Assembly: GCA_964019425.1 (NCBI GenBank)
Contig: OZ025824.1
Span: forward strand, 62,001 to 126,000
DNA from: Flectonema sp. DT1601
Lineage: Eukaryota; Euglenozoa; Diplonemea; Diplonemida; Diplonemidae
Reading direction: 5' to 3'
Length of the DNA: 64,000 bases
The notes under the pieces were generated by a model. It had not been told where the DNA came from. It did not search any database and worked only from the letters and a program-made list of their open reading frames with translations. Both the position numbers and the translations under genes were made by a program. Shown piece after piece: positions 31,806-42,578 of the stretch (within the stretch, counting starts at the first letter, position 1; the number at the start of each line of letters is the position of its first letter).

Positions 31806-32414
31806 ATTATAGAACTCTAGTTGATACTTTATTTATGTTCATGTTCTGGTTTGTGAGATGTAAATATTGAAAAGCTCATTAGGTTGCTTTCTTCAAAAGG
31901 AACAGTTATGACTGATGTTTTCTGAATCTGTAGAAGAAGTGATATTTGTGATTACTTTTAACAGTCTGTTCCCTGCTCTCAAAAGGTCGTGTCGGGGTAG
32001 GGTAGAAAACAGAAAACGTGTCAACCGGAACTCGGCGGCTCGTGTCAATTCTCACGAAAAAAGAAAAACGAAAAAAAAAAACGAAAAAAATAAGAATTTA
32101 AAGGTAAATCTCGTGTACAACTAAGAAATAAAATCACACTCCGCACGCAGAGTATCGTATCTTGGTTAGAAAGGACAAAGCTGCTAATATTTATTACAAA
32201 AGGCTGTTTAGTTATATTAAAAAGAATTCCAACACTGTTGTTAAGCGATCGAGTAAGAAATTGGGAGCTGGTAGAAGGGTTTATTTATTTCTTTTATTTT
32301 ATTCGTTTCCCTATATTTCGTACTTCACTAGATTACCTTCTACAAAAAAAGAAAAGAAGAGTTGAGAGGAGGAAGAATGGGGAGGACAAGTTAATGTCTC
32401 TGTGCCCAGACATC
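31806..32414. other. Gap, no gene recognised
   Basis: About 600 bp of AT-rich sequence with A tracts at about 32056-32090. It includes the 5' flank of the helical-repeat gene and the 3' flank of the EF-hand gene. Confidence 0.6.
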
Positions 32415-34595
32415 CTACGAACTGCAACTCTCACAAAGCGAAGTGCTGGATTCGCTATCGTCGCTATCGTCGGTATCTACAGCACCTTTTGTTCTGTTTC
32501 TAAGGACGCCACCGTCATCGTCTTTTCCAAAAATAAAAGACAAATGGTCCGTCTTCTTGGTCAACATATTTAGTACTCCAGACACAAATATCAAACCCTC
32601 CTTTCCAGCCATTGCAGCTGTTCCCTTCGTATCTTCAAGGTGCTGCATGGCAGGTTCGAAAGCCTTCTGCACTTCCCTAATAGCCGCCTCATCTTCAAGC
32701 ATATCCTTTCTGTCCTTCAGCTCTGCTAAGAATTCTGGAGACTCCCCACTTGGAAGCCCATCTTTCGAATTATACTTTTCGAGGAACTCCTTTGTTGGAA
32801 ACAACACAAAAGGTTTGACGTCCCCCACGAAGTTGATTTCAACCTTCGCCAGCGGACATGAACCCACGATGCTGACCAACTTGGCATCCGAGTCAACTAG
32901 ACCTTCCATTAAATCTTGAGTCCGTGTTTTCCCCAACGTTTTTTCGATTCTCTTCACCTCCGCCAAAGAATCTTTAAGAGGCTTTCTGAAGTAACTACTT
33001 GAGATTCGAGCTTTCTCTTGAACTCCTCTCACAATGAAATGTGCCCAAGAAGCGAGTTCATCCAAATGATCATCTTCTTCAGGTCCCCATTCGTAACCAG
33101 ATTCTTCACCAGCATTCGATTGAAATACGCACCTGGCATCTGCTACGAGGAAGTCAACAACTCGCTCAATGTTTGTAAACAGATTGCGAAACACCAGCTT
33201 CTGATTAAAAGAATTACACAGCCACCCTCCACCTAGAGCCCCCATTAGGAAATTCATCGAATCAAACTTTGAGCTTCCAGTCACTGTCTTTAATAGTGGC
33301 GCAATAGTTTCCAACAGATGGCTGCTACACTTTACAGAAGAATTAGCTCTAACTCCCCAATGAAACATGTCGAGAATCCTCGCGTCGTTGTCAATGACAT
33401 CACGCAGGTGTTTGGACAGCTCTCCTCCCATTCCGAAGTTAACAAAACATTCCTTCAAACCCTTTGATAATAGTCCCGTATAACTCGAGTAGCGATCGTA
33501 TAAACGATTCGGAATGAACGCACGAACCTTGATACGAATTTCTTTACCACATAGTTCAACCTTAAGCATTCCAGTATAATGTAGTTTGGGTTTGAGGTGT
33601 TTAAGAACCTTGAGTACTAACTCATAATCAGTATCAGACTCCTCTGTTTGTGATTTAACTGCCTTAGCACAGAGTTCGCGGTACTTGATGACCAACTCTT
33701 TAGGAGACTCACATTCTAAGTCCACGCCGTGTGACTTTAAAACTTCTTTGTGGGCGTTGCTTGACACGTTAGCAAATGCCAGCTCCTTCTCAATTTGGAA
33801 AAGTACCTCATCCAAAGAGCTCGCAACCTTTGCTGCTGATTCTTCGCTTCTCGCTTCGAACACTACCTGCACTGAAGCACTAATACATTTCTTATCATTC
33901 ATCACTGAAATACATTGCATATGTTGGTCGGTGTGCCACAAGTGAAGTTCTGAAGTCACATCGGTCAGACTTTTCAAGTGTTCCTCTTCTGTACAAGGAA
34001 GGACTTGGAACTTCATTTCAGTTGCCTTCTCTTCATTAAATTCACCGAAAGCAATCTGACTACGATATTCATTAATATCTCCTTCAGAACTGGTGGCGTT
34101 GATGTTCGAATTACAGAAGCGAGCTCCGAGGAAGGAATTTCCGCTCATGAGTTTCCCTTTTAGAGTACGAAGTCCTGTAACATCTCTCTTCTTAGAGTCA
34201 GTAGCCCACCAGTCTAAGAACTCATCGAATGTGATCTTCCCGTCATTATTGATGTCCAGACACTCGTAAGCTTTCTGAACTTGTTTCTCTGAACACATGT
34301 CAAAGAACTGTTCGATTAATAATTCTTTTAGTTCTTCTCTGTTTAGGTTTCCATCTCCATTCGTATCAATCTTATCGAAGCACTTCCTTAACTCCACTTT
34401 CTCCTTCTCTGTGAGGACCCTTCTTGTGACACCTTCTTCATCTGTCGTTAACTTAACACCGGAAGCCTTTTCTCTTTGCCTGTTTGCAATTTGTCTTTTC
34501 ACTTTTGACAGTCGTTCTTCTTCCTTCTTGAGGAGGAGTTTCAGTTCCGAAACGGAATAGTCTTCTAGTTTACGACCGTAGAGAGGTGTTGACAT
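32415..34595 (-). CDS. Calcium-binding EF-hand protein with a large uncharacterised C-terminal region
   Basis: 726 aa. A short coiled coil (residues 15-45, Lys/Glu/Arg-rich) is followed by a pair of canonical EF-hand loops: DTNGDGNLNREE at 77-88 and DINNDGKITFDE at 114-125. Both keep Asp/Asn at positions 1, 3 and 5, Gly at 6 and Glu at 12, so both should bind Ca2+. The remaining ~580 residues look folded (mixed alpha/beta), with phrases such as FHWGVRANSSVKCSSHLLE and MGALGGGWLCNSFN, and end in a Ser/Asp-rich tail (TDDSDDSESSTSLCESCSS). I do not recognise that region. A role as a calcium-responsive effector is inferred only from the EF-hands. TTCTCAACAG lies 19 nt before the start. Confidence 0.8.
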   Translation of the reverse strand: MSTPLYGRKLEDYSVSELKLLLKKEEERLSKVKRQIANRQREKASGVKLTTDEEGVTRRVLTEKEKVELRKCFDKIDTNGDGNLNREELKELLIEQFFDMCSEKQVQKAYECLDINNDGKITFDEFLDWWATDSKKRDVTGLRTLKGKLMSGNSFLGARFCNSNINATSSEGDINEYRSQIAFGEFNEEKATEMKFQVLPCTEEEHLKSLTDVTSELHLWHTDQHMQCISVMNDKKCISASVQVVFEARSEESAAKVASSLDEVLFQIEKELAFANVSSNAHKEVLKSHGVDLECESPKELVIKYRELCAKAVKSQTEESDTDYELVLKVLKHLKPKLHYTGMLKVELCGKEIRIKVRAFIPNRLYDRYSSYTGLLSKGLKECFVNFGMGGELSKHLRDVIDNDARILDMFHWGVRANSSVKCSSHLLETIAPLLKTVTGSSKFDSMNFLMGALGGGWLCNSFNQKLVFRNLFTNIERVVDFLVADARCVFQSNAGEESGYEWGPEEDDHLDELASWAHFIVRGVQEKARISSSYFRKPLKDSLAEVKRIEKTLGKTRTQDLMEGLVDSDAKLVSIVGSCPLAKVEINFVGDVKPFVLFPTKEFLEKYNSKDGLPSGESPEFLAELKDRKDMLEDEAAIREVQKAFEPAMQHLEDTKGTAAMAGKEGLIFVSGVLNMLTKKTDHLSFIFGKDDDGGVLRNRTKGAVDTDDSDDSESSTSLCESCSS

Positions 34596-35103
34596 GTTTG
34601 GTTTGCTTAGTTTCTGTTGAGAATGATAATGAGAACCGCAATTCTTAAATCAAAACCATCATTCCTACGATGAGTAGTAGTCACTGAGCTCTCGCCATTT
34701 TATTTTGTTTCCTTTCGTATGTAAAAGTCTTCAGTGTTCGTTTGTACGCAATGCCGAGGGACACTTTTTACTGACGGCAACAATAAATGCAGTGTTCCTT
34801 TTTAAGGTTCCTGCATACATGACCTGTTCAGTGTTATAGCTTTATAGCATAGCTTCGGTAATTTTATTTTGGTACACAACATCACTTGCAATCAAATCAG
34901 GTCAGGTATCCAACACTGTATTAGTTTCGTGAGTACTCAAATCACTTTCGCATTATTCAAATAGTGAATACGTCAAAGTTTTAATTAATTAACGGATGAC
35001 ACCCAGCCCCTGTCTTTGTCTTGCATCCAACCAGCAACGAGGACACAGAAATCTCCTTCGATGTCTTTCGATGTCATCAAATGTGATGTCAAGTTGGTAT
35101 TTC
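34596..35103. other. Gap, no gene recognised
   Basis: About 0.5 kb of AT-rich sequence. It carries the EF-hand gene leader (TTCTCAACAG at about 34614-34622 in minus orientation) and the 3' flank of the PUB gene. No repeat or RNA gene seen. Confidence 0.6.
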
Positions 35104-38056
35104 TTATTTGTTTCTCTTCTTCTTTTTCTTCTTCTTCTTTCCTCCTTCAGCTGTTTTGATTTGATGTAGTTCCAAAATAATAATTTACAATCAGAATGAT
35201 GACCAAATAATAAAAAAACATACCCGCGTGAGATTGGGGATCAGCGTGTACGGCGTCACTTTTACCCTCAACGGGGTCGTTCACCTCCTCCTTCGCCTCT
35301 TCAGCTTGCTTCTCCGCAGGTAAATCTGCACCCTTATCATCTCCCGTTGTTTTTTCTTCCCCTTCATGTACATCTTGCTCGTCGTTTACCTTTTCTGTAA
35401 TTTCTTCATCTTTTTTTTGTTCTTCCGCAGGATTCTCCTGAGCAATCTCTGTTTCCTTCTCAGCCTCTTCAGTAGGTTTCTCTTCCTCTGCTTCGTTTTC
35501 AGCCTTTTCAGCAGCGAGCTTTTCGTCCTCAGCTTTCTTCTCGGCCTCGAGTCTCTCTTCTTCAGCCTTTTCAGAGGCGAGCTTTTCTTCCTCGGCTTTC
35601 CTCTCGGCCTCGAGTCTCTCTTCTTCAGCCTTCTTCTCAGCAGCGAGTCTTTCTTCCTCGGCTTGTTTCTCGGCCTCAAGTCTCTCCTCTTCAGCCTTTT
35701 CAGAGGCGAGCTTTTCTTCCTCAGCCTTCTTCTCTTCCTCGAGTCTCTCTTCCTCAGCCTTTTTCTCAGCGGCGAGCTTTTCTTCCTCAGCCTTCTTCTC
35801 TTCCTCGAGTCTCTCTTCCTCAGCCTTTTTCTCAGCGGCGAGTTTTTCTTCCTCAGCTTGTTTCTCGGCTTCGCGTCTCTCTTCTTCAGCCTTTTCGGCA
35901 GCGAGTTTTTCATCCTCAGCCTTCTTCTCGGCCTCGAGTCTCTCTTCTTCAGCCTTTTTCTCAGCAGCGAGCTTTTCTTCCTCGGCTTGTTTCTCCGCTT
36001 CGAGTCTCTCTTCTTCAGCCTTTTCGGCAGCGAGCCTTTCTTCTTCAGCCTTCTTCTCAGCGGCGAGTTTTTCTTCTTCAGCTTGCTTCTCGGCCTCAAG
36101 TCTCTCCTCTTCGGCCTTCTTCTCGGCCTCAAGTCTCTCTTCTTCAGCCTTTTCAGCAGCAAGTTTTTCTTCTTCAGCTTTCTTCTCAGCGGCGAGTTTT
36201 TCTTCCTCGGCTTGTTTCTCGGCCTCGAGTCTCTCTTCTTCAGCCTTTTCGGCAGCGAGCCTTTCTTCTTCAGCCTTCTTCTCAGCGGCGAGTTTTTCTT
36301 CTTCAGCTTGCTTCTCGGCCTCAAGTCTCTCCTCTTCGGCCTTCTTCTCGGCCTCGAGTCTCTCTTCTTCAGCCTTTTCAGCAGCAAGTTTTTCTTCTTC
36401 AGCCTTCTTCTCGGCGGCGAGTTTTTCTTCTTCAGCTTTCTTCTCGGCGGCGAGTTTTTCTTCCTCGGCTTGTTTCTCGGCCTCGAGTCTCTCTTCTTCA
36501 GCCTTTTCGGCAGCGAGCCTTTCTTCTTCAGCCTTCTTCTCGGCAGCGAGTTTTTCTTCCTCGGCTTGCTTCTCGGCCTCAAGTCTCTCTTCTTCAGCCT
36601 TTTCAGCAGCAAGTTTTTCTTCTTCAGCCTTCTTCTCAGCGGCGAGCTTTTCTTCCTCGGCTTGCTTCTCGGCTTCGAGTCTCTCTTCCTCAGCCTTTTC
36701 AGCAGCCAGCTTTTCTTCTTCAGCCTTCTTCTCAGCTTCGAGTTTTTCTTCTTCAGCTTGCTTCTCGGCCTCAAGTCTCTCCTCTTCGGCCTTCTTCTCG
36801 GCCTCGAGTCTCTCTTCTTCAGCCTTTTCGGCAGCGAGCCTTTCTTCTTCAGCCTTCTTCTCGGCGGCGAGTTTTTCTTCCTCGGCTTGCTTCTCGGTCT
36901 CAAGTTTCTCTTCCTCAGCTTTTTCGGCGGCGAGCCTTTCTTCTTCAGCCTTCTTCTCAGCAGCTATTTTCTCTTCTTCGACCTGCTCTTCGGCTTTCGA
37001 TTCTTCCTCACTCTTCTTCTCGGAAGCATCTACCCCCTCCGTATCTTTCTCTTCAGTCTTGTCTTCTAACTTCTTCTCTCCGCTTGCGTTTGTTGGGGAT
37101 GTGTGTTGGTATGCCGCAGGCATTGAAGATTCATTCTTTTCATGTTGAGTTCTGTGCTCCGGATTTGGTGCAACGTAACCTTCCTCTGCAACACCGGCAG
37201 CCCGAAGATCCGGTGCTTCCGGCATGCGTCCCTCAGCCATGAGAACATCTTTAGTGGCTCGATGGTATTTACGTTCAGCTTCGCGGTCATCCCGTTCAGC
37301 TCGCCACATCTTTAGTGACTCGGAGTCAACTTCTATTTTTACTGATCCGTAGTTTTTACCGCGATTACCAACTTGTGAAGTAATTGGTACCCAAGACTTA
37401 ACAGGGTCATCCTGACCTCCAGGAAATGAAAATATCGCAAACCCGACAGCAGAATCGGAGAAGAATCTTCTCTTCTTAAATAGAGTCATGTGAACACAAA
37501 CACCAATACGACCTTTCAGTTCTATTTTATCATTCCAAGTCTTCTCAGAGGCGACATGATAACTAGTTTTGTGGATTTCAACGGCTTCGTTAAGTGGAGC
37601 TCCGACGACATCACAGCGGATGTGAATATAAATTGTGTCGCTGTTTTTGAGACCTGCCGCCTGGGCATTAAAGGTAACTTGTGGGATAAAAAGATACAAA
37701 TTAGCAGGAGCGACGTCATTGATTGTCGCCTCTAACTTCTGCAGAGCGTCAATCAGGTTGTGAAGTGAGTCTCCGATGTTGTTCGGGTCTCGTTTCTGCA
37801 TAACCAACATGCCGGTGTCATCATATGTGAATCCGCTTTCAAGAAGGAAATCAATCGACCCGTCTACCTTTCCTATTTTGTTGTGAAATTGAGCGTTTCT
37901 TGGATTTATTGTTTCGAAATCCGGATGGTTTGGGAATTGGATCGCGTTCTTTAAGTACACTCGAAGGAATCGAAGAGCTTTCCTCCCTCCATTATCACTC
38001 TGAGCGACAATACGCTCAAGTGGGGCAATCGTAATGTCATCTCCTCGACTGTTCAT
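35104..38056 (-). CDS. PUB-domain protein with a long Glu/Lys/Ala repeat and a polybasic tail, two exons
   Basis: Exon 1 is 35224-38056 and exon 2 is 35104-35150. The 73-nt intron 35151-35223 has a GTATGT donor and an AACAG acceptor and is phase 1. Residues about 25-90 match the PUB fold: ALRFLRVYLKNAIQFPNHP, then NAQFHNKIGKVDGSIDFLLE and GF. PUB domains bind the C-terminal tail of p97/Cdc48, linking proteins to ubiquitin-dependent unfolding. A second folded domain follows to about residue 250. Then about 500 residues are degenerate repeats of AEEEKLAAEKKAEEERLEAE type, a predicted single long charged helix or coiled coil. Splicing replaces a hydrophobic read-through tail with AEGGKKKKKKKKRNK, giving about 959 aa. 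The poly-Lys end could bind nucleic acid or membranes. TACTCCACAG lies 16 nt upstream of the start. Confidence 0.8.
35151..35223 (-). other. Predicted intron in the PUB-repeat gene
   Basis: 73 nt, GTATGTTT donor, AAACAG acceptor. Without splicing, exon 1 would read into a Tyr/Ile-rich stretch; with it the protein ends in a Lys-rich tail. Confidence 0.75.
35480..36980 (-). repeat. In-frame tandem repeat encoding Glu/Lys/Ala heptad-like units
   Basis: Many imperfect units of about 36-69 nt encode AEEEKLAAEKKAEEERLEAEK variants. Blocks of several units recur as larger repeats (for example around 36010-36250 and 36240-36480), which suggests expansion by unequal exchange. It produces long open frames on the opposite strand and in other frames that are artefacts. 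Confidence 0.85.
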
Positions 38057-39677
38057 TTTTTGGTGTCGAGACTGTGGAGTAATAATAAAAATCTAATAAC
38101 AAACTGAGAGGCTTTCAACTCTTTCCCAAATACAGAAAACCCTCACAACGATTTGTGGGTGACTTAATCTAAAACCACTCTGGTGGGAAAAAAAAAAAAT
38201 AATTATTTTCGGGTGTTCAAAAGTTGAAATTATAACGAAACGGTTAAGGGTGGGCAGGATCAAAAGAAAAAACCGAACACAACGACATAATGACAACAAT
38301 AAAAAAAAAAAAAAAAAAAAAAAAATTCATTCTTTTTTTTTAAAAAATCTCATTATTATCATTATTTTCTTCTTTTCCGGAACCTGATAAGCAACAGCTT
38401 TATTTAACACGAAATACCACACGAGCTTCCTGCATTTTTTTTTTTAAAACAATGCTGACGGGTTTGTTGTGATGTCTTTCAAGGTTTTAAGACTGACAAC
38501 CCCATACAATAAATAAAATGAAAATAACTTCTCAAACAAGAAGCAATAACAATATGATCACACACATGGCAGTGAACCAACAAGGTATTTAATAAAATAA
38601 AAAAAGACGAAACTTGTCATGCCACACCATTACACCAATTGACAGTAATTAGAAATTAGATTGGACTACAGACTACGAAAGTCATTTTGTGTTTGTAGTT
38701 ATTATGTTTACAACACACTCGATAACTCGATGTGACAACGAGTCAATACAAAAGAAAGAATTGGTTGCGAAAAAGTAAAAGCTCACTCTTTTAGAAAACA
38801 ATAACTCAATCCCCCTTCACACGAGACCATCAACTGACTACCCTGAATGAATCCGTAAGAAAGGTTTCTGACTTCCCATGGAGTAATAAAACGTTAACAG
38901 ATACGAAATCCTAATAAAGGAAATAGTAAGTTACGCTGCCACAAATTCTCTTTCTACCAAACAATAGATAGGTTTTGTAGGTATAAGAAAAAAAAAAAAA
39001 AAAAAAGAAAATCTTTTTTTATTTTTGATAATATTTCTTAACTAGATCGCAAACAACGAGTACTCCCACAGTACCGCAGCGAGTATAGAAATGGGGAGAC
39101 AAACTGGGAAGAGGGAAAAAGAAAAAAAACTAGGAACAAAACCCTTAATAAATAACAGAAGGGGAGGATTCGCACCCCCTTTGTAATATAAAACGGAATT
39201 CGAATTTGTCGGCAGAGATCTCCAATACTTTGCGACCTTGCAGCTCGTAGACCAAACTAATGAAATTGAGTAAACCAGATAAACAGATATATGCTAATCA
39301 CTTGAAGGACTCAAATAAGTTGTGTGATGTGCGTGTACAACACTCATCGTTGAGTGGAGTATCAAAGGCAAACAATTGCACTACTCTTTTGAGACTTATA
39401 TAATATAAAAGAGAGATGGAAACAAGAAGAGAAGGGGGGGGGGGGAATGAAATTTTTGACTCTTCTGTCTTCTGCAGAACACAGAGAACAGAACACAACA
39501 ACAGCCCAGGTATCCCTTTCGAGTTCTCATTTATCATTTTCTTTTTTTTTTTTTCAAATCGATGAGTCAGCTGCACTCAACAGTTCTTCAGCAGCAACCC
39601 AACTCACTCCATTCAGTGATAGAATTATTTGAAATTCAAACACAACAAACGGGAATAGGCAGCACCTCATCAGAAGC
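38057..39677. other. AT-rich gap, no gene recognised
   Basis: 1.6 kb with A tracts (about 38300-38325, 38990-39006) and a G tract (about 39436-39447). A GGGTGCGAATCC sequence on the minus strand at about 39163-39174 resembles a tRNA B box but has no tRNA around it. No supported open frame. Confidence 0.65.
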
Positions 39678-42266
39678 CTACAAACCTAAAGTAGTATTGC
39701 CGTAAGTAAGTGACCCAAGAGATTGAATGTAAATATGCTTCGCGATATCAGTAACCGCAAAGTCTTCTGTTGTAGTAAGTGTTACGATAAAAGGTTCAAC
39801 AGCAGGGTTGTAAAAGAATCCGTTGTTATTAAAATGATGACGACTTTTAATTTGTGGTAACGAAATCCAAGTCAACGGAGAGATACCCAGACCTCTGATA
39901 GTAATTTCAAAGGTTCGCGGAGTCTTGGCGATGACGGCGTTGACGAGAATAAAAGGATTCTTTACTAATTGGGAATCCTTCGGACTTCCTAAAAAGACGA
40001 AATCCGAAAACAAAACCTGAGAAGTCTCATCCTTTAAAGTATAATATAAAACACAATCAGCTGGTATATTACAATTCCCTTTGTGTCCAAGTTCAATTAT
40101 TCCACCTGTTTCAATCAAAGAACTGGATCCAGGATTTGCTAAGTAAGGAGTGAGCCACTGAACAGGTTCAGGATCGTCCCATTTGAATAAAGATAATTCT
40201 ACAGTTCCTCTCAGAGAAGTTTCCCTGTCGTTAAGTACGAATATTGTATAATCGTTTTCTTCTAACTGAGCTGAGATCATTGCGTCAGAATAGAACTTCC
40301 CCGCAAAGTGGTGTAACATCTTCCACTGACCGTTGAATTCGATTGAACTCCAGGAAACAGTTTGCCAGATGTCATTTGCCTGCCAGTAAAGAGTTCCCAT
40401 CGTGTTGGGTTCCCGATTTCTATTTCTTCGATGATGTTCAACTTGAACTCTAACACAATACGCTTGTTGTACTTGAGTGAGGTATATCTGATCAAGAAAG
40501 TTAGCTGGCCATCTGTAATGTTTCTCAGCTTGAGTCTTCATCTTATCATTAGAACATTGTTGATCACAGTGCTGACGTTGTTCTGTCCATTTTGATCCCC
40601 AATGCAAGTCAGCTGGTTCAGCAACACTGAGAAGTGTTGAATATGATGACCACGATTGGTGTCCAAACTCTGATGCAAAACGAGGGTTTTTTAATTGAGT
40701 TAAATTCCAACAATCAGCATCATATTCAAAGACATGAACATCACCACTGCTGTCATCATTACACTCTGAGAGAACTGGACTTGTTTGTGACTCTCTGTAA
40801 CCTGTACTTGGACTACTTGCTAAGACAGGAATAGTTGGATACTTATCACTGACTGTTTCAATAATTGTATTCCAATATAACTTTGAGTACATCTCTTCGT
40901 AGATTGGATTTAATTTAGGAGAAGTGTTCCCATACCAATTCTGAATCAGAGCCGCCTCATTCTCATTGTTTGCTGACCAGACTATGATAGAAGGATGGTT
41001 AGACAGCCGTCCTGTTTGGTAAATAATTTCTTCTTTCACAGATGCCAAAAACGAATCGCTTGCGGGGTACATGGCGCATGCGAACATCGATTCCTGCCAG
41101 ATAACAATTCCTCTTTCGTCTGCCAAGTTGTAGAAAGCCTCCGACTGATAAACTCCCCCACCCCAGACTCGAACTGAGTTGTAGTTGGCATCTCTGAATG
41201 AGTCGAACATCAGTTTGAGTTTCGCTTTCGTCACTCTGCTCTCTAAGATGTCAGTCGGAATCCAGTTCGCTCCTTTTATAAAAATATCCTTCCCGTTAAT
41301 TCTAAAGAAGAATGTCTTTCCTGACGGCTTGGCTTCATTTTGAATAATTTCAACGGTACGGAAACCTGTCTTTTTGACCAACTTTTGCTTTGAAGTAGTA
41401 TCAATAATAGTAACCGTGTAGAGTGGTTGAGGACCGTAACGAATTGGATACCAGAGAGAGATGTTTGAGACGCTGATGTTGATGTTTGTGTCTAGTCCAG
41501 TGTACTCTCCCTTTACAACATCACTACTGTCAGTTATTTTAATAACTAAAGTATTACCTTGGGGTTCGTTAATATCAATCGCAACCCTCCACTCGTCGTT
41601 GCTATCCTTCCTCGTCTGAACAGATGCTAACAAAGAAGGAAAGTCAGATGTAATTATCATCTTTCCAATTACACCCGAAGTCGGAATAGCAGGTCCCCAA
41701 TCCCATGAGAAAGAACACGGTTCTTTTCTTATAAAGTTAGCATGGCATATTCCATGATAACTTTCTGGTGGACATGAAGGTGGGATGCCAGTTTCTGGTT
41801 GAGGCATTACTTTTGATTGTTCAGCTGCGTACCAAATAGGAGAGTGAAAGACTAAATCAATCGTATTACGTTCACGAAGGTGACCATCAATATCAACGCT
41901 GTATCCTCTAAACATGTTGTCTGTTTTTAGAACTGTACGACCGTTGATGTTAATGTCAGCAACCGTGTCAATCCCATCACCAAATAGAAACCATTTATGT
42001 TTTGCATGATGGGGAAGTTGTACCTCAGTTGCTGAGTAAGTCCAATTATCCATAGCTACCCATCTATAAAGTACGTCATTATATCCAACGTAAGGGTCGT
42101 TTATTATCTTCGCTGTAATCAAGTCTGCGTACACATCTCCAGGTATGTGTCCCTCAACAGAAATACTTTTATTTTGATTTGTTAATTTCCATTTCAACTT
42201 ATTGAAGTTGACGCTAACTCCACCGACTGCTGAGATTGTCGTCAATAGTGACAACACTCTCCTCAT
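39678..42266 (-). CDS. MANBA: Beta-mannosidase (glycoside hydrolase family 2), secreted or lysosomal
   Basis: 862 aa, the usual length for eukaryotic beta-mannosidase. Signal peptide about 1-18 (MRRVLSLLTTISAVGGVSVN). The N-terminal sugar-binding domain (WKLTNQNKSISVEGHIPGDV, then WFLFGDGIDTVADININGR) is typical. The catalytic barrel includes GANWIPTD and VRVWGGGVYQSEAFY. The acid/base Glu is E435 in WSANNENE and the nucleophile is E533 in ASEFGHQSW. The enzyme removes terminal beta-linked mannose from N-glycan remnants or plant mannans, in lysosomes or digestive vacuoles. Multiple N-glycosylation sequons are consistent with the secretory route. All key residues are present and the gene looks intact and intronless. 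Confidence 0.95.
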   Translation of the reverse strand: MRRVLSLLTTISAVGGVSVNFNKLKWKLTNQNKSISVEGHIPGDVYADLITAKIINDPYVGYNDVLYRWVAMDNWTYSATEVQLPHHAKHKWFLFGDGIDTVADININGRTVLKTDNMFRGYSVDIDGHLRERNTIDLVFHSPIWYAAEQSKVMPQPETGIPPSCPPESYHGICHANFIRKEPCSFSWDWGPAIPTSGVIGKMIITSDFPSLLASVQTRKDSNDEWRVAIDINEPQGNTLVIKITDSSDVVKGEYTGLDTNINISVSNISLWYPIRYGPQPLYTVTIIDTTSKQKLVKKTGFRTVEIIQNEAKPSGKTFFFRINGKDIFIKGANWIPTDILESRVTKAKLKLMFDSFRDANYNSVRVWGGGVYQSEAFYNLADERGIVIWQESMFACAMYPASDSFLASVKEEIIYQTGRLSNHPSIIVWSANNENEAALIQNWYGNTSPKLNPIYEEMYSKLYWNTIIETVSDKYPTIPVLASSPSTGYRESQTSPVLSECNDDSSGDVHVFEYDADCWNLTQLKNPRFASEFGHQSWSSYSTLLSVAEPADLHWGSKWTEQRQHCDQQCSNDKMKTQAEKHYRWPANFLDQIYLTQVQQAYCVRVQVEHHRRNRNREPNTMGTLYWQANDIWQTVSWSSIEFNGQWKMLHHFAGKFYSDAMISAQLEENDYTIFVLNDRETSLRGTVELSLFKWDDPEPVQWLTPYLANPGSSSLIETGGIIELGHKGNCNIPADCVLYYTLKDETSQVLFSDFVFLGSPKDSQLVKNPFILVNAVIAKTPRTFEITIRGLGISPLTWISLPQIKSRHHFNNNGFFYNPAVEPFIVTLTTTEDFAVTDIAKHIYIQSLGSLTYGNTTLGL

Positions 42267-42578
42267 TTTTTATTACGGCCTGCTGTCCTTTTTGAATTAA
42301 CTTTATGTCTGAAATCTGTTAATGAAAATAAAATAAGTTCCTCACTGACCTGACGCCATGTTTTCTAGACCTGGATAATGAAGGGAGCTTTTTCCTTTTT
42401 TTTTTTTTGCTTTTCATGCGTTTTCAAAATAAAGTTTCTAATAAAAAATACTACTTTGTGTTAATCAGGAATACCACCCCTTCCTCTCCTTCCCCTAACC
42501 TCCCCCACGTTGTCGAAAGAATATAATTCGAATACTATGAAACAGTCAAACCCTTCGATGTGATTTCAGATGATAACT

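Noticed and set aside
35366-37069. Plus-strand open frame of 567 codons and a 505-codon minus frame over the charged-repeat region
   Set aside because: Out-of-frame or antisense readings of a GAA/AAG/GCx repeat, giving Phe/Leu/Ser or Lys/Arg monotony. The minus frame with the PUB domain is the real one.
39150-39260. tRNA-like T arm (GGGTGCGAATCC on the minus strand)
   Set aside because: No matching acceptor strand, D arm or anticodon arm at the expected distances on either strand.
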